Positions 1-6,698 of a stretch of DNA of 64,000 bases are shown piece by piece. Position numbers and translations under genes: made by a program. The DNA lies in assembly GCA_041485885.1 (NCBI GenBank), contig JBGPKL010000004.1, positions 1-64,000 on the forward strand, in the 5' to 3' direction. A model generated the notes under the pieces. That model was not told the DNA's origin. It did not search any database and saw only the letters and a program-made list of their open reading frames with translations. Every line of letters begins with the position of its first letter. The first letter of the stretch is position 1. The stretch comes from JACQFZ01 sp041485885 (lineage in GTDB: Bacteria; Pseudomonadota; Gammaproteobacteria; Acidiferrobacterales; Sulfurifustaceae).

Positions 1-654
1 AGCGATGACAGCCAGACCAACACCACGATCTATGGCTACAGTCCGTACGGTGAAGCAACACAACTGGGAGAGAACAACGACAATAGCCTTCAGTACACGG
101 GAAGGGAGAATGACAACACCGGAGTCTACTACTACCGGGCGCGGTACTATGATCCGCAGTTGAAACGCTTTATCGCTCAGGATCCGATTGGGTTGAACGG
201 CGGAATTAATGTTTATACGTATGTCGGAGGGAATCCGTTGAGTTTCATCGACCCCACGGGAATGGACTACGTTTATCATCAATCGACCGGGCAAATGACT
301 CACGTTGATCCCAACGGGAATGTCACCAACGTTGGAACTGGCTACGCTGGCCATGACCAAGGAGTTAACAGCCCGGCCATGCAGAATGTTCAGGACACAG
401 GACCACTTCCCCAAGGGACTTACACCATCGGGCCGCAACAAAACAATACCACCAGTACCGGAACTGAGTTGACGGCTTCCATGCGGCTCACGCCTGATCC
501 AGCCAATCAGATGTTCGATCGTGGCGGTTTTCTAATTCATGGTCCTCACGCTAACGACCAGCAGAACTCCTCAACCGGCTGCCCAGTCTTTAGCAGAGCC
601 ATTCGCGATCAAATTAGTGGCAGCGGAGACAACGTTCTCAGGGTGGTGCCATGA
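1..654 (+). CDS. Rhs polymorphic toxin, C-terminal part with Tlde1/DUF2778-like L,D-transpeptidase tip (5' end outside window)
   Basis: The frame is open from base 1, so the gene begins upstream of the window. The first ~90 residues are the end of an Rhs core: a YD-type repeat, the YYYRARYYDP motif and the core terminator DPIGLNGGINVYTYVGGNP...DPTG. After DPTGM the sequence changes to a ~130-residue tip containing GPLPQGTYTIG, FLIHGPH and, 10 residues later, STGC. This His...Ser-Thr-Gly-Cys layout resembles the catalytic region of Tlde1/DUF2778 effectors, which act on peptidoglycan in the periplasm with a catalytic cysteine. The stop overlaps the next gene, a lipoprotein expected to be its immunity partner. 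The Rhs assignment is firm. The enzymatic class of the tip rests on short motifs and is less certain. Confidence 0.85.
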   Translation, partial: SDDSQTNTTIYGYSPYGEATQLGENNDNSLQYTGRENDNTGVYYYRARYYDPQLKRFIAQDPIGLNGGINVYTYVGGNPLSFIDPTGMDYVYHQSTGQMTHVDPNGNVTNVGTGYAGHDQGVNSPAMQNVQDTGPLPQGTYTIGPQQNNTTSTGTELTASMRLTPDPANQMFDRGGFLIHGPHANDQQNSSTGCPVFSRAIRDQISGSGDNVLRVVP

Positions 655-1160
655 AATCCGCTTGGTTGATTGCCTTTTTGGGTATGGTACTTGCTACCGG
701 ATGCGCGCACGCTGCTCAGGCGCCATCTCCGATCGCATCACAGGGAGAAACGCAAATCACCGCGACTATCGGTAAGCTAAAGGTGCAGGTGAGGATCAAG
801 ACGCACGAGCTGCAGATTGGCAAACCGAGTGACACTAGACCAACTGTGATTGAAACAAATTGTACTTACAGCAGATATCCGTGCAGCATCGTGGACCGCG
901 TTGAAATCATGGTGAATGGCAAGCCGCTTTTTATTCCGCGCTCTACATTCTGCGATCTGGCCGATTTGCATAAGGCAGAAATTAGGGCGGACGAGAAGGG
1001 ACCGATTCTAACGCTCTATGGTGGCGATGCTTCGGAGAGCTACATGGTGAAGATTGAGTTTGACGAGACTCGGGTGAAGCGCAGAACCTTGTCGACCGTG
1101 ATGTCCGCGGACCAGCCGCTGCAGGAGACCACTTACCACGTACAAGTTTTGGGTGAGTAA
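651..1160 (+). CDS. Putative periplasmic immunity lipoprotein for the Rhs tip
   Basis: A 169-residue protein whose ATG overlaps the toxin stop (ATGA), the usual toxin-immunity arrangement. Residues 1-17 form a short hydrophobic signal ending in LATG-C18, a good lipobox, so the mature protein should be a lipoprotein facing the periplasm. That is where immunity to a peptidoglycan-acting toxin is needed. The rest is a predicted mostly beta domain with Cys residues in NCTYSRYPC and FCDL that could form disulfides. I recognise no named family. The immunity role is inferred from position and export signal only. Confidence 0.65.
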   Translation: MKSAWLIAFLGMVLATGCAHAAQAPSPIASQGETQITATIGKLKVQVRIKTHELQIGKPSDTRPTVIETNCTYSRYPCSIVDRVEIMVNGKPLFIPRSTFCDLADLHKAEIRADEKGPILTLYGGDASESYMVKIEFDETRVKRRTLSTVMSADQPLQETTYHVQVLGE

Positions 1161-1173
1161 CTAGCCTGCATAG

Positions 1174-1595
1174 GAGAGAGGTAAAGGGCGGAGTCGGCGG
1201 CGCCTGATCGAAGCGATCGACGGGCGAGGCCGCAGCACCCAATTCAGCTACGACGCCCTGGATCGCCTGACCCAAGTGCTCGATGCACTAGGCAACCCGA
1301 TCGCCTATACCTACGACGCCAAAGACAACGTCCTCAGTGTGACGGATCCGAAAGGCGTCGTGATCGAAACCAACGCCTATGATTTAAGAAACCGCTTGAC
1401 CACCCGCACCGACGCCCTGAACCAAACCCAGCGACAGGGCCTCACGTGCATTACGAGCGAAGAGACGCAAACGACAACATAGTTGATCCCGGCAACGAAT
1501 CTCCGATACCAGGAGGGACGCAAACTACTGGTTTCGGCGATACGGATGCATCTCACGCAAATCGACATCAAGGAACAGATTGGGTTAATCCATAA
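1174..1595 (+). pseudogene. Displaced Rhs fragment fused to an M23-peptidase-like toxin tip (frameshifted)
   Basis: The frame at 1174-1440 encodes Rhs/YD repeats (GRGRSTQFSYDALDRLTQV, then IAYTYDAKDNVLSVTDPKG and YDLRNRL) with no start codon. Near 1435-1445 the homology jumps frame and continues as GPHVHYERRDANDNIVDPGN up to a stop at 1593-1595. GPHxHYE followed by VDP matches the end of LytM/M23 metallopeptidase domains, where the HxH pair binds the active-site zinc. The first half of an M23 domain is missing, so recombination has joined Rhs repeats directly to the end of a tip. It is probably non-functional. The exported protein that follows is its likely former immunity partner. Confidence 0.6.
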
Positions 1596-1649
1596 TCCAC
1601 CCAACAATGGTGGAAACAATTCAAATAGAAGTGGCGGTGGAGCAGGAAG

Positions 1650-2321
1650 TTGCAAATAATTTTCGGCCTTTTGTTGTGTTTTGTCTTATGCCTCAGTGTT
1701 GAGGCTAAGCTTACAGAACCTTTGTTGTCGGAGAATCGGGTCGTTTTTTCGAATGGAAAGGAACTGAGGCTTGAAACTTCTCACGCAAAGCGTTCAAACT
1801 CATCTGAAGTGTTGCAAGGCCAGCAATCGATATCTGTCGATCAACGGGCGATCCTTGTTAGGAACTGGCATCGGGTGTTGGTCGTTGGGACAAGGAAAAA
1901 GTATGAAGGCGAATTAAAAGAAATATCGGTATATGACTACGAAGGTAAATTGCTTAGTGCGCCGCTCGTTTTTGAAGGCGAGGTAATCGTTCTTGAAAAG
2001 GCGAAACGAATATTTCTAGCGCAGAAGAGCTTTCATCGACTTATCCAGCATAGTATGCTTCTTAATGTTGATGGAAAAGAATTGCAAAAAATTAGTCAGT
2101 CGACCAACCTAATAAAGTTCGAAGTATCGCCAGACGAAAGACTCGTCTGGATTTTATCAAGTCATTTACGCAACGGAAGGCCGTTTGTTGTCGCAACCGC
2201 GATCGATCTTGAAGGAAAGGTTATTGGGGAGATCGATGCGTATCGCGAAGAAGAGAAAGAACTGATCTACGATGGCAGGCGCTACACGATAAAACTCCCT
2301 CAGCCCCAAGTACCTGGCTAA
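1650..2321 (+). CDS. Exported protein of unknown family, likely immunity partner of the displaced M23-type tip
   Basis: A 223-residue ORF starting with TTG at 1650, with a purine-rich GGAGCAGGA just upstream and no nearby in-frame ATG. Residues 1-19 form a hydrophobic signal ending VEA before KLTEP, so it is probably secreted to the periplasm. The body has repeated short beta-type segments (for example ELKEISVYDYEGKLL and RLVWILSSHLRNGRPFVVA) that suggest a beta-propeller-like fold, though no family is recognised. Its DNA is clearly AT-richer than the rest of the window (about 47% GC in the line from 1681), as is common for Rhs-associated immunity genes acquired by transfer. Confidence 0.55.
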   Translation: MQIIFGLLLCFVLCLSVEAKLTEPLLSENRVVFSNGKELRLETSHAKRSNSSEVLQGQQSISVDQRAILVRNWHRVLVVGTRKKYEGELKEISVYDYEGKLLSAPLVFEGEVIVLEKAKRIFLAQKSFHRLIQHSMLLNVDGKELQKISQSTNLIKFEVSPDERLVWILSSHLRNGRPFVVATAIDLEGKVIGEIDAYREEEKELIYDGRRYTIKLPQPQVPG

Positions 2322-2493
2322 GGGAACGGCCAGACCAAGCTGCTGCTCATGGGACACATATTCACGCGTCAGCACAGCAATAGTCATGAAATCACTATTG
2401 ACGGTCTCCCCCCGCCCGCCGTGCTCATCGCGCAGAAGCTCAAGGAGACCCGGGAACGAACCGCCCTGGTAGAGAGCTGGCCTTATTGGCGCA

Positions 2494-2817
2494 TTACGCC
2501 GCTACTGTATGCCGGATCGCCGTGAGACGCCGTATCTTAACTTTGATTTCCACGCGCGACCCGAGCCGATTCAAGATCGACATAAGACGATCGACGGTGA
2601 ACCGCCCGAGGTCCGCATTGCGGATGCGCGAGAAGTCGGCCGCTGCGATCCCCGTATGGGTGTGCGCCGCGCGCACGGTCAGGCCGTCGCGGTCAAGCAC
2701 CTTGATGATTTCAGCGGCTAAGATGGCCTTGAATTGTTCGACGTCCGCGTTTGGGTGTCGAAGGTCGCGGAACACATTGCCGCTTCCGCGCGTCACTTCC
2801 AATTTTTCATGTTTCAT
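2494..2817 (-). CDS. HigA-like XRE-family antitoxin
   Basis: The ATG at 2815-2817 (MKHEKLEVTRGSGNVF) is chosen because it overlaps the upstream toxin stop; a longer frame to 2925 would run inside the toxin gene. The product is 107 residues with a helix-turn-helix around residues 45-90 (LTVRAAHTHTGIAAADFSRI, then LGRFTVDRLMSILNRLG), matching the short XRE/HigA-2 antitoxins. It should neutralise the RelE-fold toxin and repress the operon by binding the palindrome at 3184-3207. The toxin-first gene order fits higBA-type loci. Family confidence is high; the exact subfamily is less sure. Confidence 0.85.
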   Translation of the reverse strand: MKHEKLEVTRGSGNVFRDLRHPNADVEQFKAILAAEIIKVLDRDGLTVRAAHTHTGIAAADFSRIRNADLGRFTVDRLMSILNRLGSRVEIKVKIRRLTAIRHTVAA

Positions 2818-3161
2818 CGCAACATCTCCTTCAGTCGTTTCAAACGATCCTTGATCAGATCGATCTCGTGTTTCGGTGTCTTGATACCCTGCGTCGATTT
2901 CTTCTGAAACGCGTGGACAACCCATAGTTCGTCCGTGAGCTGCACCGCATAAACCACGCGGAACGCGTTGCCCCGAAACCGCAGCGCAATCTCGAACACG
3001 CCCGAACCCATGCCATGCAGGGGTTTCGCAATATCAGCCTTGCCGCCCTCGGCCGCCACCGTCAAGGCGACCAAACATATCGACCGCGCCTCTGCTGGGA
3101 ACGCTTCGAATTCTCTGAGAGCCGCCCGAATCCATGAGACGGGCCGTGTGTTTGGCGTCAT
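2814..3161 (-). CDS. HigB/RelE-fold toxin (phage Gp49-like)
   Basis: A 115-residue protein with the Gp49-like HigB pattern: WIRAALREFEAFP at the N-terminus, GKADIAKPLHGMGSGVFEIALRF centrally, then FRVVYAVQ, the VVHAFQKKSTQGIKTP motif, and a Lys/Arg-rich C-terminal helix. Members are ribosome-dependent mRNA interferases. The gene precedes its antitoxin with a 4-base overlap. A promoter and a 24-bp palindrome lie immediately upstream. No damage is visible, so the pair may be functional. Confidence 0.85.
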   Translation of the reverse strand: MTPNTRPVSWIRAALREFEAFPAEARSICLVALTVAAEGGKADIAKPLHGMGSGVFEIALRFRGNAFRVVYAVQLTDELWVVHAFQKKSTQGIKTPKHEIDLIKDRLKRLKEMLR

Positions 3162-3175
3162 CGCTTCTTCTGTTC

Positions 3176-3207
3176 AGTATAGTGATGTTGTCATATATGA
3201 CAACATC
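3176..3207 (-). promoter_or_regulatory. Promoter and 24-bp palindromic operator of the higBA-like operon
   Basis: Bases 3184-3207 are a perfect palindrome with half-site GATGTTGTCATA. Read on the minus strand, TTGTCA (3198-3203) and TATACT (3176-3181) are separated by 16 bases and form a good sigma-70 promoter. The -35 box sits inside the palindrome, so antitoxin binding would block RNA polymerase. The toxin ATG is only about 15 bases from the -10 box, giving a very short leader. Confidence 0.7.
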
Positions 3208-3440
3208 GTTCAAGAACAACTCGCTTTTGGCCAGTGCATGGGGCTGCCGGCAACTTATTTCTACAGCCACAGGGCGACGGGTGAGATTGACGATGGTGTT
3301 GAACGAGGCGCTGGAATAAACGTGACACCGCGATGCTGCTGAGCAAATTGCTTGCGGGATACAAAACCGTTGCACCTCGACACTTTCCGGCGCAACCATG
3401 ACCTGTGCCGAAAAACGTGCGGAGTTGGAGATAACACCTC

Positions 3441-3516
3441 CGCTCATTTACGCTCATTACCGCTCACAATGACAGGTGACGGATGCCGTAAGGGCTTGAT
3501 TTAAAATTACCTGTCA
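3441..3516. repeat. Three 10-bp tandem CGCTCA repeats and an inverted repeat beside the tRNA-Lys fragment
   Basis: CGCTCATTTA, CGCTCATTAC and CGCTCACAAT follow each other with exact 10-base period at 3441-3470. They are followed by an inverted repeat, TGACAGGT (3470-3477) and ACCTGTCA (3509-3516). Short direct repeats on one helical face next to an att core resemble arm-type integrase or excisionase sites. That role is inferred from location. Confidence 0.45.
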
Positions 3517-3530
3517 CGGGGCCTAACAAA

Positions 3531-3575
3531 CTTTTAACCAGTTGGTCGCAGGTTCAACTCCTGCACGGCCCACCA
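3531..3575 (+). other. 3' fragment of a tRNA-Lys gene, probable att site
   Basis: The sequence begins exactly at a tRNA-Lys anticodon loop (CTTTTAA, anticodon TTT) and continues through the anticodon 3' strand CCAGT, variable loop TGGTC, T arm GCAGG-TTCAACT-CCTGC, acceptor 3' strand ACGGCCC, discriminator A and CCA. The bases before the loop do not pair with CCAGT and there is no 5' half. An integrase remnant starts 5 bases downstream. This is the usual footprint of an integrative element that crosses over in a tRNA anticodon loop. Confidence 0.75.
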
Positions 3576-3579
3576 ATCA

Positions 3580-3932
3580 TCAAGCACTTACGACACCGTT
3601 GGTGGCAGAATCAGTTTCTGACTTTGCCAATTCTTTCCCAGCGACCACCCGAAGTCGCGGGAGGTTGTCGGCAAATTCGGCAAGACGACTGGCGCCGATA
3701 TGGGCATACCGCATACTCATCGCCAACGTCTTCCATCCACCGAGTTGCTGCAACACGGGCAATCCCTGCGCGTTTGAGTGCTGCCTTGAACGTGTTCGTG
3801 TTGCCATGCCTCACTCTCTTACTGCGATACGTAAACACCCACCGCGGGTGCTTCCCTTACTGTCGGGGTAGTACCAGGATCGCTTCGGCAAAGAGAGGGA
3901 GATTGAAGGACTCTCCGTTCTTTGATTGGTAA
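3580..3932 (-). pseudogene. Decayed tyrosine integrase (remnant 1)
   Basis: Read on the minus strand, integrase segments appear in order but damaged: SKNGESFNLPL, EAILVLPRQ, an in-frame TAA, GKHPRWVFTYRSKRVRHG, FKAALKRAGIA, then after a frameshift LQQLGGWKTLAMSMRYAHIG with the catalytic Tyr and a normal tail. The segment that should carry the catalytic Arg-His-x-x-Trp box between AGI and LQQLGGW is deleted. One nonsense codon, one frameshift and loss of the active-site box make it inactive. Its 3' end abuts the tRNA-Lys fragment, as expected for a site-specific integrase. Confidence 0.8.
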
Positions 3933-3943
3933 GTCAGAAACTG
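3612..3943. repeat. 13-bp inverted repeats enclosing the integrase remnant
   Basis: CAGTTTCTGACTT at 3612-3624 recurs as its exact reverse complement at 3931-3943, with similar flanking bases (GCCAAT versus ACCAAT). The enclosed 332 bp are almost exactly the integrase debris. It could be the trace of an inversion or small insertion, or chance. Confidence 0.4.
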
Positions 3944-4001
3944 CGTTCATGATAAAACAATCCCAGACTGACGCCTAAGTAGTAACGGCTCTTCTGCCAT
4001 T

Positions 4002-4030
4002 TTGACATCCGGACATAATTGTCCGATACT
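4002..4030 (+). promoter_or_regulatory. Promoter/operator of the hicAB-like operon
   Basis: TTGACA at 4002-4007 and GATACT at 4025-4030 are separated by 17 bases. Between them lies an inverted repeat CGGACA (4010-4015) and TGTCCG (4020-4025) that would suit a dimeric HicB repressor. The HicA start codon at 4040 is so close that the message would be leaderless or nearly so. Confidence 0.6.
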
Positions 4031-4039
4031 GCATTATCC

Positions 4040-4252
4040 ATGCGAGGAAACGAGTTCATCCGCCGGGTGCAGAAATATGCCAAGGCGCATGGTGTTCGCT
4101 GCGGATGGCATGCCGATTTGGGCAAAGGTAGCCACGGCATACTGATTCTCGGTGACCACCGTACTGTGGTCCGCAATTCAAAGGATGAGCTTAAGACTGG
4201 AACCTTCCACGCGATGTTGAAGCAACTCGGTTTATCGAGAAGCGATATTTGA
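4040..4252 (+). CDS. hicA: HicA-family mRNA interferase toxin
   Basis: The ATG at 4040 is chosen because an upstream TTG in frame (4019) lies inside the promoter. The product has 70 residues. GKGSHGILIL carries the conserved Gly-Ser-His (His32) of the HicA double-stranded-RNA-binding fold, and ELKTGTFHAMLKQLGLS is the typical C-terminal helix. HicA toxins cleave mRNA independently of the ribosome. It is followed at once by a HicB-type antitoxin whose Shine-Dalgarno overlaps the hicA stop. No defects are seen. Confidence 0.85.
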   Translation: MRGNEFIRRVQKYAKAHGVRCGWHADLGKGSHGILILGDHRTVVRNSKDELKTGTFHAMLKQLGLSRSDI

Positions 4253-4263
4253 CGGAGGTAGTG

Positions 4264-4692
4264 ATGCGCGAATTTGTTTATCCGGCTCGGTTTACAGCAG
4301 ACAAAAAGGATGGCGGCTTTGTCGTCACCTTTCGGCATATCCCCGAAGCCATTACGCAAGGCGAGTCTTTAGAGGAATGTCTGGCGGCGGCGGCCGGCGC
4401 ATTGCAGGCCGCTTTGGAAGGTCGGATCATGAGTGATCTCGATATCCCTGAGGCGTCGAAGGCGAAACGAGGTGAGCACCTAATTGCAGTGCCGATTCAG
4501 ACCGCTCTTAAGACCGCACTTTTCCTGGAAATGCGCAAAGCCGGTATTACTCGAGTCGAGCTCGCGCGCCGTTTGCGTATCGATGAAAAGGAAGCACGCC
4601 GGATGCTCGACCCGCACCATTCCACGAAAGCCGATCGATTAGAGAAAGCGCTGGCTGTACTCGGCAGACAGGCGGAGCTGCGTGTGGCGTGA
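4264..4692 (+). CDS. hicB: HicB-family antitoxin with C-terminal helix-turn-helix
   Basis: The start is ATG 4264, preceded by GGAGG at 4253-4257. The 142-residue product begins with the HicB partial RNase H-like fold (FVYPARFTADKKDGGFVVTF, then IPEAITQGESLEECLAAAAG) and ends with a DNA-binding helix-turn-helix (GITRVELARRLRIDEKEARR). It should bind and neutralise HicA and autorepress the operon through the inverted repeat at 4010-4025. Toxin and antitoxin appear intact although they sit between integrase remnants. Confidence 0.85.
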   Translation: MREFVYPARFTADKKDGGFVVTFRHIPEAITQGESLEECLAAAAGALQAALEGRIMSDLDIPEASKAKRGEHLIAVPIQTALKTALFLEMRKAGITRVELARRLRIDEKEARRMLDPHHSTKADRLEKALAVLGRQAELRVA

Positions 4693-4727
4693 GGTTTCGC
4701 GCAGCGCTGCACTTTCCAAATTTTTAC

Positions 4728-4970
4728 CAGTTCATCAACGGCCGTCGTAGATTGCCGCTGGTTTTCGTAGGTCTCCGCAGCGACATGACCTGTGCCGGGA
4801 AGCGTGCAAAGCTTCTCGGCGTGCTCGGCAAGATGAGCCGATGACAGGTGCGCATAGCGCTGCACCATCGCAAACGTACTCCAGCCGCCAAGCTCCTGCA
4901 GCACATGCAACGGTGTACCGGCTTGCACGTGCCACAAGGCCCAGGTGTGGCGCAGGTCGTGCCAACGCAA
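4728..4970 (-). pseudogene. Tyrosine integrase C-terminal fragment (remnant 2)
   Basis: The minus-strand frame starts at the 4970 junction without a proper start codon. It reads RWHDLRHTWALWHVQAGTP, then LHVLQELGGWSTFAMVQRYAHLS, keeping the catalytic Arg, His and Tyr of the phage integrase family but lacking the N-terminal and core-binding domains. The frame stays open into the hicB region, so its true 3' end is uncertain. It is close to, but not the same copy as, remnant 1 and belongs to another integration event. Its 5' end coincides with the start of MscS homology on the other strand, marking a recombination joint. Confidence 0.75.
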
Positions 4971-5584
4971 TGCGACTGCCGATCCTGCGCGTGATTCCGC
5001 TCCTGCGGCTGGGCGTCGGCGTCGCGGCGCTCGCCGTGATCGTGCCGATCCTGGTCGAGCCGACCTTCCAGAACGTTGTCGCGATCGTTGCCAGCGTCGG
5101 TCTCGCCATCGCCTTCGTGCTCAAGGATTACGCCAGCAGCCTGGTGGCCGGCGTGGTCACGGTGCTCGAAGGCCCTTACCAACCTGGGGACTGGATCAAA
5201 CTGGATGGCACCTACGGCGAGGTCAAGCTGATCGGCGTACGCGCCGTGCACCTGGTAACCGCCTACGACAACGAAGTCATCATTCCGCATTCGCGGTTGT
5301 GGTCGAAGAGCATTTCGAATTCCACCAGCGGCAGCCACAGCGTGCTATGCGTGGCGGATTTCTACCTGCACCCCGACCACGACGGCGAGGCGGCACACCG
5401 GCGCCTCGTTAAAGTCGGGGAGACCAGCACCTATCTAATGCCCGAAACGCAAGTGACCGTGGTCGTGCAAGAGAAACCCTGGGGCACGCATTACAAACTG
5501 AAAGCCTACGTGAAAGAGAGCCGCGACCAATTCCATGCATCCGCCTACTTCGCCGCGATGGTGAAGACCAGCGTTTCCTCATAG
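4970..5584 (+). pseudogene. MscS-family mechanosensitive channel, truncated at both ends
   Basis: From LPILRVIPLL the sequence matches the core of MscS proteins: the last two membrane helices (VGVAALAVIVPILVEPTF and NVVAIVASVGLAIAFVLKDY), then the beta domain LVAGVVTVLEGPYQPGDWI, GEVKLIGVRAVHLVTAYDNE and IIPHSRLWSKSISNST. The N-terminal helices are missing because homology starts at the integrase joint. The C-terminus stops after VKESRDQFH and is replaced by unrelated residues. The frame is open and an ATG occurs at 4970, so a peptide could be made, but a functional heptamer is unlikely. Confidence 0.7.
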
Positions 5585-5856
5585 GTGTCGGAAAGGGTGC
5601 CGGTCAACGTGGTATTCGCCGGATAAGTAATATCGACCGGCTTTACCAGATTGAACGCGATGGAAGCGCTGTCGGTCACGATCGCTCCGGGACTTACGGT
5701 GGCGCCGTCATAGGCGACGGTAAACGGATGAGAGTCTGAGCTGACCGAGTCGCTGAACATGCCGGTATGGTCGCCGGAATTCACGCCGCGCATGGCATCA
5801 GGCGTTGCCGATTTTCTGCCGACAATTTTCTGTGGCGGCGATTTCGAGTTTTTCAA
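5545..5856 (-). pseudogene. Fragment resembling the C-terminal half of a spore-coat-U/fimbrial-type beta domain
   Basis: The minus-strand frame ends SHPFTVAYDGATVSPGAIV, VKPVDITYPANTTLTG, DTYEETLVFTIAAK. This alternating pattern with a terminal YxDTLxFTI-like strand is typical of small secreted beta-sandwich domains such as SCPU. There is no signal peptide and the N-terminal part is replaced by unrelated sequence. A matching N-terminal half lies at 5895-6023 on the opposite strand. Family assignment is tentative. Confidence 0.35.
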
Positions 5857-5894
5857 CAGAATAGACCCGAAGTGGCCAGCAGGAAGGGGGCGCG

Positions 5895-6023
5895 GTGAGC
5901 ATTCCCGATATCTCGGCCGGGTACACGAACCGGCGCATCGCGACGGTCACCGAAAACTGCAATAGCCCGGATGGCATCACGGCGCGCTGTTCGTCACGCC
6001 GCCGGGACTATCCCAGAACGTAA
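5895..6023 (+). pseudogene. Fragment resembling the N-terminal half of the same beta domain, inverted
   Basis: The plus-strand frame reads VSIPDISAGYTNRRIATVTE, then NCNSPDGITARCSS, before running into a stop at 6021-6023. The pattern xxNCNSPDGxT is common just before the middle strands of secreted beta-sandwich (SCPU/fimbrial-like) domains. Together with 5545-5856 on the minus strand it suggests one gene broken by an inversion. It is short, and the family call is tentative. Confidence 0.3.
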
Positions 6024-6289
6024 AGCTCGACTTTTTCGGCGTCACCCAGGCGCCGGATCAGAAGCGAATGCTGGAGTTGGTGTTGCAGAATCGCGGCACC
6101 CAGCACGTCGGATCCGGTCTTCGCGCGTAGATCGTGTTCGGTGAATCGCTTCACTTTCGTTGTCTTCACTAGCTTCTGCATGAAGCGTTGCCACGTGCTG
6201 TCCCAGCCGGTCGCGGTTCCATCTTCGGCGATATAACAGTGTGCAAAAATCCACGGAGTGATGGCCTGCCGTCCGAAGCGCAACTCCAT
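6008..6289 (-). pseudogene. Tyrosine integrase fragment (remnant 3)
   Basis: The minus-strand frame has GWDSTWQRFMQKLVKTTK, then RFTEHDLRAKTGSDV, which is the catalytic Arg region of lambda-type phage integrases. After SDV the usual LGHxxxxTTxxxY segment is not readable (AAILQHQLQHSLLIRRLG), so the active-site Tyr is lost. It is a different integrase lineage from remnants 1 and 2. Confidence 0.65.
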
Positions 6290-6698
6290 AATACGTTAGA
6301 GCGCGCGTCGTCCCGTCCTGCCGTCGTGACCCCGATGCGCGTATCGCGCGGTCTCCTACCGCATTTCCAGCGATTTCGACCGTTCGGTCCTCGGTACCGA
6401 GGTACCGTTCGGGCAAGAGAGGACGACAGTTCGTCTGGCAACCGCGCGGTCGCCTGATACGCGATGGGGCGACGCAAGACGAAGCGCGGCGGTTTTGCCC
6501 GCCGATCGACAGCTCGTCGGCGGCGAACGGTCAGCGCGGCAGCGGCCGTTACGTTGACAGCGACGGATGCACCGATACTCTCAGGTAAGAGGATTGAGAC
6601 GTAATTTTGGGGACTGCGGTCGATCTCCAATTTGCGCGCGTACTCAATTCCCCACCGAGCACCGTTGCTGCGAACACCAAGAAGCGGGAGATTAGGGT
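6290..6698. other. Intergenic stretch before the envelope operon
   Basis: About 410 bases with no gene I can support. It is rich in CG-containing short words and has only shadow reading frames. It must contain the promoter for the operon starting at 6699, but I see no convincing sigma-70 hexamer pair. A purine-rich GGGAGATTAGG lies just before the 6699 ATG. Confidence 0.5.

Noticed and set aside
4497..4727. Continuation of the integrase-2 frame under hicB
   Set aside because: The open frame is a shadow of the hicB coding sequence; integrase similarity ends near 4728.
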